The translations under genes and the position numbers were made by a program. From Rhodospirillaceae bacterium (lineage in GTDB: Bacteria > Pseudomonadota > Alphaproteobacteria > DSM-16000 > Inquilinaceae): a DNA stretch of 64,000 nucleotides. The stretch's first letter is position 1, and each line of letters opens with the position of its first letter. Shown piece by piece: positions 8,801-16,880 of the stretch. Below the pieces are notes generated by a model, which was not told where the DNA came from, searched no databases, and saw nothing but the letters and a program-made list of their open reading frames with translations. The stretch covers positions 3,459,001 through 3,523,000 of the forward strand of contig JACKIH010000003.1 of assembly GCA_020638575.1 (NCBI GenBank). Reading direction: 5' to 3'.

Positions 8801-10362
8801 TCATGCTGATCAGCCCGCCGCCCCACCACGACATCTATTCCATCGAGGATCTGGCCCAGCTCATCTACGACCTGAAGCAGATCAACCCGGACGCCAAGGT
8901 GACGGTGAAGCTGGTGGCGCGTACCGGCATCGGCACCATCGCGTCGGGCGTCGCCAAGGCGGGTGCCGACAACATCCTCATCTCCGGCAACAGCGGCGGC
9001 ACCGGCGCCAGCCCGCAGACCTCCATCAAGTTCGCCGGCGTGCCCTGGGAGATGGGGCTGTCGGAAGTCCACCAGGTGCTGACCTTGAACCGGCTGCGCC
9101 ACCGCGTCCGCCTGCGCACCGACGGCGGCATCAAGACCGGGCGCGACGTGGTGATCGCCGCCATCCTGGGTGCCGAGGAATACGGTGTCGGCACCGCCTC
9201 GCTGGTGGCCATGGGCTGCATCATGGTGCGGCAGTGCCATTCCAACACCTGCCCGGTGGGCGTGTGTACCCAGGACACCAAACTGCGCGAACGCTTCACC
9301 GGCACGCCGGAGAAGGTGGTCAACCTGTTCACCTTCATCGCCGAGGAGGTGCGCGAGATCCTGGCCCATCTCGGGGTGCGCTCGCTCAACGAGATCATCG
9401 GGCGCACCGAACTGCTGGCCCAGGTGAGCCGCGGCGCGCCGCACCTCGACGACCTCGACCTCAACCCGCTCCTGGCCAAGGCCGATCCCGGCGGCAACGC
9501 GCTCTACTGCACCCTGGAAGGGCGCAACGAGGTGCCGGACACGCTGGATGCCCAGATGATCGACGACGCCAAGCCGCTGTTCCAGGTCGGCGAGAAGATG
9601 CAGCTTGCCTACAACGTGCGGAATACCTACCGCGCCATCGGCACGCGCATGTCGTCGAAGATCGTGCGCAAGTTCGGCATGACCGGGCTGCAGCCGGGCC
9701 ACGTCACCGTGCGGCTGCGCGGCTCGGCCGGCCAGTCGCTGGGCGCGTTCGCGGTGCAGGGCCTGAAGCTGGAGGTGCTCGGCGACGCCAACGACTATGT
9801 CGGCAAGGGCCTTTCGGGCGGCACCATTGTGGTGCGGCCACGTGCGGTCAGTCCGCTTGCCACCAACCACAACACCATCATCGGCAACACCGTGCTGTAC
9901 GGTGCCACCGCCGGCAAGGTGTTCGCCGCTGGCCAGGCGGGCGAGCGTTTCGCCGTGCGCAACAGCGGTGCGGTGGTGGTGGTGGAAGGCTGCGGGTCGA
10001 ACGGCTGCGAATACATGACCGGCGGCACCGCCGTGATCCTGGGCTCGGTGGGCGATAACTTCGCCGCCGGCATGACGGGCGGCATGGCCTTCGTCTACGA
10101 CGTGGACGACACCTTCGAGAAGCGCGTGAACCAGGACAGCGTGATCTGGCAGCGGGTGCTGACGGAGCACTACCGCCGGCTGGTCGTCAACCTGGTGGCC
10201 GAGCACGTGCGCGAGACCGACTCCCGGTTTGCCCGCGAGCTGCTGAACGACTGGGAGCGGGCGCAGAAGAATATCTGGCAGGTGGTGCCGAAGGAGATGC
10301 TGGGCCGGCTGGACCACCCGATCCGTCCCGACGAGCCGGTGCGGGCCATTCCGGCGGAATAA
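5806..10362 (+). CDS. gltB: Glutamate synthase (NADPH) large subunit
   Basis: A 1518-residue alpha subunit of NADPH-GOGAT. Domain order is: a propeptide of about 39 residues; an Ntn-type glutaminase domain whose nucleophile is Cys40 in EHDACGVGF; a central domain; the FMN-binding synthase domain; a 3Fe-4S site in CIMVRQCHSNTCPVGVC at about residue 1138; and the C-terminal beta-helix (GXGXG) domain. Ammonia made from glutamine travels through an internal tunnel to 2-oxoglutarate. Length and motifs match the Azospirillum-type enzyme. GAGGG stands 9 bases before ATG 5806. The long opposite-strand frame over this gene is a coding shadow caused by GC-rich third positions. Confidence 0.97.
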   Translation: MTKIHQQLETGAEFVAGYTANRDHLTAAGAYDPADEHDACGVGFVAALDGKPRREVVEAAINALKAVWHRGAVDADGKTGDGAGIQVQIPADFFREQVEKTGHTVVDDGIAVGMVFLPRTDYEAQERCRCIVEGEILRFGYYIYGWRQVPVNVDVIGEKANATRPEIEQIIFANTTDKDQAEFERDLFVIRRRIEKAVEHESVNDFYICSMSCRTVVYKGMFLAEQLTDFYPDLRDSRFTSNYAIYHQRYSTNTFPTWRRAQPFRMLAHNGEINTLKGNINWMRAHETRMESPLFEDHVDDLKPIIQPGNSDSAALDNVFEVLCRAGRIAPMAKALLIPEALSADKTMGEENRALISYCNSVMEPWDGPAAIAATDGRWVIGGMDRNGLRPMRYTLTGHGIIIAGSESGMVRVDEATVIAKGRLGPGQMIAVDLAEGKLYLDADVKEMLASRQPFGDWIGHIRVIDDVLRGGGVMPETFDRTVLRRRQVAMGITMEDLELILHPMVADAKEAIGSMGDDTPIAVLSDRYRGLHHFFRQNFSQVTNPPIDSLRERRVMSLRTRLGNLSNILAENENQCDLLQLESPVLTNSEHRALRRYIGDTAEVIDCTFEIDSASGLRDAIRRVSREAEDAVRGGATHIILTDEAVTPDRAPIPMILATGAVHTHLIGQHLRTFTSLNVRSMECLDTHYFAVLIGVGATTVNAYLAEEAITDRHVRGLFGDMSLEECLERYRKAVDDGLLKIMSKMGISIISSYRGGCNFEALGLSRSMVAEFFPGMPSRISGIGLSGIQKKVVEMHRRAYDEDVVTLPVGGFYRYRRGGERHAYQGGLIHLLQEAVTKDSFATYRKYAEAVYGLGPINLRDLLDFRSTREPISMDEVESITTIRRRFITPGMSLGALSKEAHGTLNVAMNRIGAKSDSGEGGEDPARFKPDVNGDNWNSAIKQVASGRFGVTAEYLNQCREIEIKVAQGAKPGEGGQLPGFKVSVEIARLRHSTPGVMLISPPPHHDIYSIEDLAQLIYDLKQINPDAKVTVKLVARTGIGTIASGVAKAGADNILISGNSGGTGASPQTSIKFAGVPWEMGLSEVHQVLTLNRLRHRVRLRTDGGIKTGRDVVIAAILGAEEYGVGTASLVAMGCIMVRQCHSNTCPVGVCTQDTKLRERFTGTPEKVVNLFTFIAEEVREILAHLGVRSLNEIIGRTELLAQVSRGAPHLDDLDLNPLLAKADPGGNALYCTLEGRNEVPDTLDAQMIDDAKPLFQVGEKMQLAYNVRNTYRAIGTRMSSKIVRKFGMTGLQPGHVTVRLRGSAGQSLGAFAVQGLKLEVLGDANDYVGKGLSGGTIVVRPRAVSPLATNHNTIIGNTVLYGATAGKVFAAGQAGERFAVRNSGAVVVVEGCGSNGCEYMTGGTAVILGSVGDNFAAGMTGGMAFVYDVDDTFEKRVNQDSVIWQRVLTEHYRRLVVNLVAEHVRETDSRFARELLNDWERAQKNIWQVVPKEMLGRLDHPIRPDEPVRAIPAE

Positions 10363-10368
10363 CAGAAC

Positions 10369-10385
10369 GGCCCCGCGCGGGGGCC
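10369..10385. terminator. GC-rich hairpin between convergent gltB and GGDEF-EAL genes
   Basis: GGCCCC and GGGGCC form a 6-bp stem with a 5-base loop. It lies 7 bases past the gltB stop and 16 bases from the end of the convergent gene. There is no clear T run on either strand, so it is a weak or Rho-assisted terminator candidate. Confidence 0.5.
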
Positions 10386-10401
10386 GGACCTTCTCTCCGC
10401 C

Positions 10402-12879
10402 CTACTCGGCGATGCCGTGGGCGGGGGCGGGAATGGCCGCCGCCGGCTGGCGGCGGCGGATGGGCGCACCATCCGCTGCGGCCCGGCGCGGCGGCAGCTC
10501 CATGGCGGGGACCGGCTCCACCACCGCGGCCGGTTTGCCGACCAGCGGCGGGGGTGCGGCAGGTGCCGGGGCGGCTACGGCTTGGCGGAGGTGCAGGGTT
10601 TCGATGGCGTCCGGCGGGCTCGGCCGGCCGAGCAGGAAGCCCTGGATGACATCGCAATCGAGGCCGGAGAGGAGCTGGAACTGCTCCTCGGTCTCGACAC
10701 CTTCCGCAACGATGGTGAGGCCCAGGCTCTTGCCCATGGTGACGATGGCCTGGACGATCGCCAGGTCGTCGGGGTCCTGCAGGATGTCCTTCACGAAAGA
10801 GCGGTCGATCTTCAGCGAGGTCACCGGGAAGCGCTTCAGGTAGGCGAGGCTGGAATAGCCCGTGCCGAAATCGTCTACCGCCACGCTGATGCCCTGGTCG
10901 GCCAGGCGGTAGAGCTGCAACTCCGCCCGGTTCACGTCCTGCATCAGCATGCTTTCGGTGATTTCGATCTCCAGGTCGTGGGGGTCGATCCCGGTCTCGT
11001 TGATCACCCGGCGCACCAGGCCGGCGATGTCGCCGTGGCGGAACTGGCGCGGCGAGATGTTGACGGCCACCATGGGGGACGGCAGCCCGGCATCGCGCCA
11101 CGCCACCTGTTGGGCGCACGCCGTGTGCAGCGCCCAGCTACCCAGTTCGTGGATGAAGCCGGAGCTTTCGGCGATGGGGATGAACACGCCGGGCGAGACG
11201 ATGGTGCCCTCGCCGTCGATCCAGCGCGACAGCGCTTCCAGGCCCACCAGCCGGCGCGTGCGGCCGCAGAATTTGGGCTGGTAGCAGAGGCTGAACTCGC
11301 CGCGCTCCAGCCCTTCGCGCATCTTGGTTTCCATGCGCCGGCGTTCCCGCGCGATGCGGTCGCGCTCGCCGTCGAACAGGTGGACGTTGCCGGGACCCTG
11401 CTCCTTGGCGCGGTGCAGCGCGGAGTCGACGCGTTGCAGCAGCAACCCGGCATCGGTGCCGTCGTCGGGGCAGACCACCACGCCAACCGAAACGGTGGTG
11501 TGGATTGGCCGGTGGTCGATGACGAAGGGGACGGACAAGTCGGCGACGATGGACGAGGCCAGCACCGAGGCGTCCTCGGTCTCCGTCATGGCATTGGCGA
11601 TGATGGCGAACTCGTCGCCGCCGATGCGCGCCACCGTGTCGGACTGGCGGACGCGGCGCTTGATGCGCTCGGCGAACTGGCGCAGCAGCCGGTCGCCGAC
11701 ACTGTGCCCGAAGGTGTCGTTGATCTCGTTGAAGCGGTCCAGATCCATCACCAGGACCCCGGTGGGCTGGCGGGTGCGCCGCGCGTGGGCGATGGATTCG
11801 GTGAGCCGCAGGCTGAAGGTGTCGCGATTGGCCAGCCCCGTCACCTTGTCGGTGCTGGCGATGGCGGACATCTCCTGCAGCCGGTCGCGCAGGCGACGCG
11901 TACGCATCAGTTCCTGGCGCAGGATCGTCGCCGTGGCGCCGATGAACAGGAGGGTGAACACCGGAAACAGGACGCCGGTGGGCAGCCAGGGAGTCAGCAC
12001 GCTGCCGAAGTCGGTGGCTACCACGGCGGCCACCGGCATGTCCGGCAGGGTTGCGTAGGCCCCGATCACGCGGGCGCTGCCGGCCGCATGCTGGTCGATG
12101 TCGTGGAGCGAGGCGGCCGGGCCGGGCGCTTCGGCCAAGGCCAGCGGTTCGCCGATCTCCGCCCCCAGGGGGTCGTTGGCGACGGTGGCGAGCGCCAGCA
12201 CCACGGCGCTATCCCGCGCCACGAGGTAGCTGGAGGTGGCGAAGGGCAGGGCACCGGGCTGGCGGACGATCAGATCCGAGGGGTCGACGAGGGCGACCAG
12301 GCGCAGGCCGTCGCCGTCGCCGTCGGCATCGAGCAGGCGGCCGACCGCCACATACCAGCCGGCGGTGGTCCGTTCGGCCGGTACGGTGCCGACCAGCAGG
12401 TCAGGTACCGAAGGTTCGGGCATCAGATCGGCCATCAGGTCGATCTGTGCGGCATCCAGGTCGATGGCTTCGCCGATGCCCGACTGCAGGGCGCCGGCAC
12501 CGTCGAGCAGGGCAAGGCCGCGGATATGGGGCATTTCCAGAGACAGCTCGCCGAGTGACTGCGCCACGGCGGTGGCATCTACCTGGCCCGCCGGCGCGTC
12601 GCCGGACCGCACCGTATCGGCCACGCGATCGAGACGGTTCACCACCTGGCCCAGCACCTGTTCGGCGTGGCTTGCCAACAGACTGGTGCGGCCCAGGAGG
12701 TCGCGGCGGGCGCTGTCGCGGTGGCGCTCGTAGGAGCCGATGGTCAGCACCACCATGGTAGCGATGATGATGACGCAGGCGAGCCCAGCCCACACACAGG
12801 CGGCGCGCCGACGCGACTTGGCCTCGCTGCTAGATCCGGTCGCCGCGGTTGCGCTGGCACGTGGCTCGAATGTCGTCAT
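10402..12879 (-). CDS. Membrane-bound GGDEF-EAL cyclic-di-GMP protein
   Basis: An 825-residue protein that may both make and degrade cyclic di-GMP. A transmembrane helix at about residues 28-47 is followed by a periplasmic sensor region of about 250 residues, a second helix near 305-325, a GGDEF domain with an intact RIGGDEFAII (GGDEF at 420-424) and an EAL domain with LEALSRW (EAL at 548-550). The EAL domain also keeps VNISPRQF, EITES, DDFGTGYSSL and EGVET, so the phosphodiesterase side looks active. The C-terminal 70 residues are Pro/Ala-rich and probably disordered. It is convergent with gltB and stands alone. The sensed signal is unknown. Confidence 0.93.
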   Translation of the reverse strand: MTTFEPRASATAATGSSSEAKSRRRAACVWAGLACVIIIATMVVLTIGSYERHRDSARRDLLGRTSLLASHAEQVLGQVVNRLDRVADTVRSGDAPAGQVDATAVAQSLGELSLEMPHIRGLALLDGAGALQSGIGEAIDLDAAQIDLMADLMPEPSVPDLLVGTVPAERTTAGWYVAVGRLLDADGDGDGLRLVALVDPSDLIVRQPGALPFATSSYLVARDSAVVLALATVANDPLGAEIGEPLALAEAPGPAASLHDIDQHAAGSARVIGAYATLPDMPVAAVVATDFGSVLTPWLPTGVLFPVFTLLFIGATATILRQELMRTRRLRDRLQEMSAIASTDKVTGLANRDTFSLRLTESIAHARRTRQPTGVLVMDLDRFNEINDTFGHSVGDRLLRQFAERIKRRVRQSDTVARIGGDEFAIIANAMTETEDASVLASSIVADLSVPFVIDHRPIHTTVSVGVVVCPDDGTDAGLLLQRVDSALHRAKEQGPGNVHLFDGERDRIARERRRMETKMREGLERGEFSLCYQPKFCGRTRRLVGLEALSRWIDGEGTIVSPGVFIPIAESSGFIHELGSWALHTACAQQVAWRDAGLPSPMVAVNISPRQFRHGDIAGLVRRVINETGIDPHDLEIEITESMLMQDVNRAELQLYRLADQGISVAVDDFGTGYSSLAYLKRFPVTSLKIDRSFVKDILQDPDDLAIVQAIVTMGKSLGLTIVAEGVETEEQFQLLSGLDCDVIQGFLLGRPSPPDAIETLHLRQAVAAPAPAAPPPLVGKPAAVVEPVPAMELPPRRAAADGAPIRRRQPAAAIPAPAHGIAE

Positions 12880-13101
12880 GCTCCGTACCTACTTCGCCGG
12901 GCTTATCCGTCGAGCTTCGGCACGGTCATCCTACGGAGGAATGGTGAACCAAGGTTTAATTGCGAGATTTCGGTTGCGGCCGCACCTGGGGGCACAAAGG
13001 CCACCCAAGTGCAGTAGATTTTGCCGATCCCCAGAACGCGCGGCGGCAATGGCTGGGCGAACCAGCCATCCAGAAGTCGCCCAGGCCCGGGAGGGCAGAT
13101 A

Positions 13102-13121
13102 CGGCCGGCCGCTGCCGGCCG
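13102..13121. terminator. Hairpin downstream of the SleB-type hydrolase gene
   Basis: CGGCCGGC and GCCGGCCG form an 8-bp perfect stem with a 4-base loop just past the 3' end of the hydrolase gene on the minus strand. It lacks a clear U-run, so its terminator role is inferred from position. Confidence 0.45.
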
Positions 13122-13128
13122 CCTCTAC

Positions 13129-13569
13129 TTACTGGTCGCGGAAGGTCAGAAACACATGGTCGCCGTACCGCCCGACCACCCGCAGATTGCGGGCCCAGTT
13201 GGGCATGCCGACGCTGGAATTGATGAAGAAGAGGGCGTCGTTGTCGCGGTTTCCCGAAAGATAGGTGTCGATTGCCACCCTGACGGAGTTATCGAAGGCT
13301 TGGGGTTCGATGATCGGTGCTCCCATGGCCGAAGACGCAGCAAACTGCCAGGGTTGGTTCACCACATCGCAGACGGTATTCGGGAACTCCTCATGTTCAA
13401 CGCGGTTTAGGACGACTTCGCCGACCATGCTGGCACCCTGAGCCTCGACACCGCGCGTTTCCCAGTAGATGGCGTGTGAGAGGCAAAAAATATCAGGGTT
13501 ACTAATCAGTGTTGCTTCCGCACTTGTAGCCAGCATCAACGTGCCGGCAATCAAGCTCGTCACAGACAT
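13129..13569 (-). CDS. Secreted SleB/CwlJ-type cell wall hydrolase
   Basis: A 146-residue protein. The signal peptide MSVTSLIAGTLMLATSAEA is followed by a SleB/CwlJ (Hydrolase_2) domain with the core AIYWETRGVEAQGASMVGEV, then VVLNRVEHEEFPNTVCDVV and QPWQFAAS. Members cleave peptidoglycan; outside spore formers they are periplasmic wall-remodelling enzymes of poorly known role. The conserved glutamate in YWETRG is the likely catalytic residue. The frame is open further upstream, but ATG 13569 is chosen because AAGGA lies 8 bases before it and the signal peptide begins there. It appears monocistronic. Confidence 0.85.
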   Translation of the reverse strand: MSVTSLIAGTLMLATSAEATLISNPDIFCLSHAIYWETRGVEAQGASMVGEVVLNRVEHEEFPNTVCDVVNQPWQFAASSAMGAPIIEPQAFDNSVRVAIDTYLSGNRDNDALFFINSSVGMPNWARNLRVVGRYGDHVFLTFRDQ

Positions 13570-13861
13570 TCCGGGTTTCCTTGTCTTTGGTGCCGGCGAG
13601 CGTGTTGACCACGTCTTTCGCCTGCGCACGCCTCCTGTCGCTCCTAGCAACGTTAACGCCAATTGGACTTTCTGCCGGATCGGCCGCAGCCCATTGAAAC
13701 TGGGCTGTCATTGTCGAGCCAAAACGGCAGCGCATGCCCATGCCATCTCGTCGCCCCTCTGTCGAGTCCCAGACGGGAAGACCGGGCATGCGCGGGCAGT
13801 CTTGGGGGAACCGGCGGCAAGTCAAGCGGATTCTTGCGCGCCTAAGTAGTAGCCCGTTCCA

Positions 13862-14656
13862 TCAATCGGTTAGGTCGACCCAAACCGGCACGTGGTCGGA
13901 CGGCTTGGGCTCCCAGCCGCGGGCTTGGCGCAGCACACCGGCACCGCCGATGCGCCCCGTGAGCGGTGCGGTGACCCAGATGTGGTCGAGCCGGCGTCCG
14001 CGATCGGACACGTCCCAATCGCGCGCCCGGTAGCTCCACCAGGAGAACAGCTTGTGTTCGGCGGGGATCACCTGGCGCACCGCATCCACCCAGCCGACGG
14101 TGGTTTGCATGGCGTTGAGCGCCTCAACCTCCACCGGTGTGTGGCTGACCACGTCGAGCATCTGGCGGTGCGACCACACATCGGTTTCCAGGGGGGCGAT
14201 GTTGAGGTCGCCCACCATCACGGTGGGATGGTCGGCGGCGTTGGTGGTGGGCCACCAGGACGCCATCTCGGCCACGAAGTCGAGCTTGTGGCGGAACTTG
14301 GGGTTGGCCTCGGGGTCGGGAATGTCACCGCCCGATGGCACGTAAAAGTTGTGGATCACCCAGCCGTTCGGGAGTGCGGCGGCGATGTGCCGGCAATCCC
14401 GCCGGGCGCACCAGTCGCGGGTCGGCACCGGGATCAGCGGCAGGCGTGAGACCATGGCGACGCCGTTGTAGGCCTTCATGCCGGACAGCAGGACATGGCC
14501 GTACCCGGCCGCGGCAAACAGCCGGGCGGGGAAGACGTCGTCGGGCGACTTGGTTTCCTGCAGGCACAGCACGTCCGGCGCCAGCTCGGCAAGGGCGCGT
14601 ATCACCAGGTCCTGGCGCAGCCGTACGGAGTTGATGTTCCAGGTGGCAATTCTCAC
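13862..14656 (-). CDS. xthA: Exodeoxyribonuclease III / AP endonuclease
   Basis: A 264-residue member of the exonuclease III family, which cuts DNA at abasic sites and trims 3' ends in base excision repair. Motifs in order: IATWNINSVR, CLQETK (metal-binding glutamate), VMVGDLNIAP (catalytic Asp-Asn) and the C-terminal SDHVPVWVDL (catalytic Asp-His). The usual family N-terminus corresponds to GTG 14656, four bases after the stop of the upstream amidotransferase gene, so translation is probably coupled. A longer reading from 14746 would add 30 unlikely residues. The length is close to the 268 residues of the E. coli enzyme. Confidence 0.92.
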   Translation of the reverse strand: MRIATWNINSVRLRQDLVIRALAELAPDVLCLQETKSPDDVFPARLFAAAGYGHVLLSGMKAYNGVAMVSRLPLIPVPTRDWCARRDCRHIAAALPNGWVIHNFYVPSGGDIPDPEANPKFRHKLDFVAEMASWWPTTNAADHPTVMVGDLNIAPLETDVWSHRQMLDVVSHTPVEVEALNAMQTTVGWVDAVRQVIPAEHKLFSWWSYRARDWDVSDRGRRLDHIWVTAPLTGRIGGAGVLRQARGWEPKPSDHVPVWVDLTD

Positions 14657-14660
14657 GACG

Positions 14661-15425
14661 CTAGGCCGCGGCGCTGGCACTGCGCCGGGCGGCGCGCTCG
14701 CGGCAGGCATCGCCGAAGGCCGTGAACAGGGCGGCCGAGGGTCCATCCTCCCAGAACCGCCATTCCGGGTGCCACTGTACTGCCAGCGTGAAGGCCGGGC
14801 TGTCGAGCACGTGGGCCGCTTCGATCTGGCCGTCGGGCGCCATCGCCTCCACCGCCAGGCGGCTGGCCGGGCGGTCGATGCCCTGGCGGTGCAGGCTGTT
14901 GACCATGAATTCGGTGCGGCCGGTGATGCGGTGCAGCCGCCCGCCCTCGATCACCGTAACGGCGTGGCGATGGGCATGGCGGGTGGGGGCATCCCCGGTG
15001 GGTGCACGGTGGTCCAGGTGGCCGGGCACTTCGTGGATGGCCGGGCGCAAGGTGCCGCCCAGCGCCACGTTGAGCTCCTGCAGGCCGCGGCAGATGCCCA
15101 AGAACGGCACGCCGTTGGCGATCGCCGCACGCACCAGCGGCAGCACGGTGGCGTCGCGTTTGGGATCGAAGGGGCCGTGGCGCTCGTCCATGGCCAGGCC
15201 GTAGCGGGTGGGTTCGATGTTGGCGAGCCCGCCCGTCAGCAGCAGCCCGTCCAGCCGCGACATCAGGTCGTCCATGTCGTACCAGGTGCCCAGGGCGGGC
15301 AGCAGCATCGGCAGGCAGCCGGCGCCGTGGCTGATGCAATGGACGTACTTGTCGTCGGCGAAATGGGTTTCCCGGTCGTCGATGCTCTTTACCGACGTGG
15401 AAATGCCGACCAGGGGCAGGTGCAT
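14661..15425 (-). CDS. Class I glutamine amidotransferase, gamma-Glu-GABA hydrolase (PuuD) type
   Basis: A 254-residue Peptidase C26 / class I amidotransferase-like protein. The nucleophile elbow GVPFLGICRGLQELN carries the catalytic cysteine, and VQWHPEW carries the catalytic histidine followed by the usual Pro-Glu. PuuD-type enzymes hydrolyse gamma-glutamyl-gamma-aminobutyrate in putrescine breakdown, but no other putrescine genes are near, so the substrate is unproven. ATG 15425 is chosen over an upstream codon because GGAG lies about 9 bases before it and homology starts at MHLPLVGIS. It shares an operon with xthA. Confidence 0.85.
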   Translation of the reverse strand: MHLPLVGISTSVKSIDDRETHFADDKYVHCISHGAGCLPMLLPALGTWYDMDDLMSRLDGLLLTGGLANIEPTRYGLAMDERHGPFDPKRDATVLPLVRAAIANGVPFLGICRGLQELNVALGGTLRPAIHEVPGHLDHRAPTGDAPTRHAHRHAVTVIEGGRLHRITGRTEFMVNSLHRQGIDRPASRLAVEAMAPDGQIEAAHVLDSPAFTLAVQWHPEWRFWEDGPSAALFTAFGDACRERAARRSASAAA

Positions 15426-15530
15426 GATGGCGGGCTCCGGATGTGTCAGCGCCCACGCGACCGGCCGCACACCGCGACGTCACGGTGAGTTGAGGCTGGA
15501 CGGACGCGTGAAGGGCCCATATTGGCCGGT

Positions 15531-16367
15531 ATGATGGAAGGCGTCGACACCTTGGTGCTCATCAAGGGCCTTGCCCTCGCGGCATGGCTCGCCCTGCTGT
15601 TCGTGCTGGAGCGGCTGCGCCCGATGGTGCTGCGGCCCGATGGCGACCGTGGTCGCGCCGGCCTCTCCCGCCTGGCGCGCAACGGCGGGCTGTGGCTGGC
15701 CAACACCGCCCTGTCGCCCCTGGTGGTGGTGCCGGTGTCGGTGTGGGCGGCGGGACTGACCACCTGGCGGCCCGAAGCGTGGAGCGGCGGCTGGGCCATC
15801 GCCGTCGACGTGCTGATCCTCGATGCCTGGATCTACTGGTGGCATCGGGCCAACCACGAGATCGCCTTCCTCTGGCGCTTCCACGAGGTGCACCACCTGG
15901 ACCGCTTCCTCGACACCACCAGCGCCGTGCGCTTCCATTTCGGCGAGGTGCTGCTGGGGGCGGCGGTGCGGCTGCCGGTGATCGTCGCGCTCGACATCCC
16001 GTGGGCATCGATCCTGGTGTTCGAGACCCTGGTGCTGGTCTCCGCCCTCTTCCACCACTCCAACCTGCGCCTGCCGCCGCGGCTGGAACGCGCGCTCGCC
16101 CGCGTGGTGGTGACGCCGTCGATCCACTGGGTGCACCACCACCGGGTGCGGCGGGATACCGACAGCAACTACGCCACGGTGCTCAGCATCTGGGACCCGC
16201 TGTTCGGCTCGCGCAGCCGTACCGCGCGCTGGCCGGCCATGCCCATCGGCGTGGAAGGCCGCGAAGAGCGGGGCTTGCTCGGCCTGTTTGCCCGGCCCTT
16301 CGAAGCGGAGCCGCAGGCCGCGGGCGGGGGATCAGAACCGCTCGGCCGTCCAGATGGCAGCGCGTGA
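15531..16367 (+). CDS. Sterol desaturase / fatty acid hydroxylase superfamily protein
   Basis: A 278-residue membrane protein with the histidine clusters of the di-iron fatty-acid-hydroxylase superfamily: HRANHE, HEVHHLD, FHHSN and HWVHHHR. Several hydrophobic segments surround them. Such enzymes hydroxylate or desaturate lipids at the membrane; the substrate here is unknown. ATG 15531 or the next codon is the likely start, but no good ribosome-binding site is seen. Its last 36 bases overlap the 3' end of the convergent coq7 gene. The C-terminal tail is Gly/Pro-rich and dispensable-looking. Confidence 0.85.
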   Translation: MMEGVDTLVLIKGLALAAWLALLFVLERLRPMVLRPDGDRGRAGLSRLARNGGLWLANTALSPLVVVPVSVWAAGLTTWRPEAWSGGWAIAVDVLILDAWIYWWHRANHEIAFLWRFHEVHHLDRFLDTTSAVRFHFGEVLLGAAVRLPVIVALDIPWASILVFETLVLVSALFHHSNLRLPPRLERALARVVVTPSIHWVHHHRVRRDTDSNYATVLSIWDPLFGSRSRTARWPAMPIGVEGREERGLLGLFARPFEAEPQAAGGGSEPLGRPDGSA

Positions 16368-16880
16368 GCCGGCCTTGATGAGGGTCGACAGCACGCGGTA
16401 GCCCGGCGTCAGCTCCGCTTCGTTGGCAAGGCCGATGTCGCGGTGCTCCAGCTCTTCTAAGCGGAAGCGCTCGATCTCTGCCTTCAGGTCGGGCTCGTCG
16501 TCGCCGAGGGCGTCTTCCTGGGCGGCATAGTGGCCGTCGATCACCTCCTCCACCGCCACCGTGCAGGCCATGGCGGCGCGCTCGCCCAGCAGGGCGGTGG
16601 CGGCCCCCAGCGCAAACCCGGCGATGTGCCACAGCGGCTGCAGCACGCTCGGCCGGACGCCGTGGTCGCGCATGCGGCGTTCGAAGGCCGACAGGTGCTC
16701 GGCCTCCTGGTCGGCCATGTGGCGCAACAGGTCGCCCTTGGCGCCGTCGCCCAGCACCGCGAGTTGGCCTTCGTAGATGCGCTTGGCGCCGTACTCCCCG
16801 GCATGGTCCACGCGGATCATGCGGTGGAGCCGAGCGCGCTTGGAGCGGCTAAGGGGCGGCCGATGCGGAGATGCGTCCAT
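16332..16880 (-). CDS. coq7: Demethoxyubiquinone hydroxylase
   Basis: A 182-residue COQ7/CAT5 protein: a di-iron monooxygenase that hydroxylates demethoxyubiquinol, the penultimate step of ubiquinone synthesis, at the inner membrane. Iron-binding glutamate/histidine motifs are RVDHAGEYGA, DQEAEHL, VEEVIDGHY and LEELEHRDI. The short COQ7-only form is typical of alphaproteobacteria. It overlaps the end of dsbB by 32 bases on the same strand, so the two form an operon. Its 3' end overlaps the convergent desaturase-type gene. Confidence 0.94.
   Translation of the reverse strand: MDASPHRPPLSRSKRARLHRMIRVDHAGEYGAKRIYEGQLAVLGDGAKGDLLRHMADQEAEHLSAFERRMRDHGVRPSVLQPLWHIAGFALGAATALLGERAAMACTVAVEEVIDGHYAAQEDALGDDEPDLKAEIERFRLEELEHRDIGLANEAELTPGYRVLSTLIKAGSRAAIWTAERF

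Noticed and set aside
5614..10317. Very long open frame on the minus strand opposite gltB
   Set aside because: Its low-complexity His/Arg/Ala/Gly-rich translation has no homology; it is a GC-third-position shadow of gltB and its neighbours.
10417..12558. Long plus-strand frame over the GGDEF-EAL gene
   Set aside because: Repetitive shadow composition; the opposite strand encodes intact GGDEF and EAL motifs.
13502..13825. 107-codon minus-strand frame overlapping the SleB gene start
   Set aside because: No homology, no ribosome-binding site, and it conflicts with a well-supported signal peptide in another frame.
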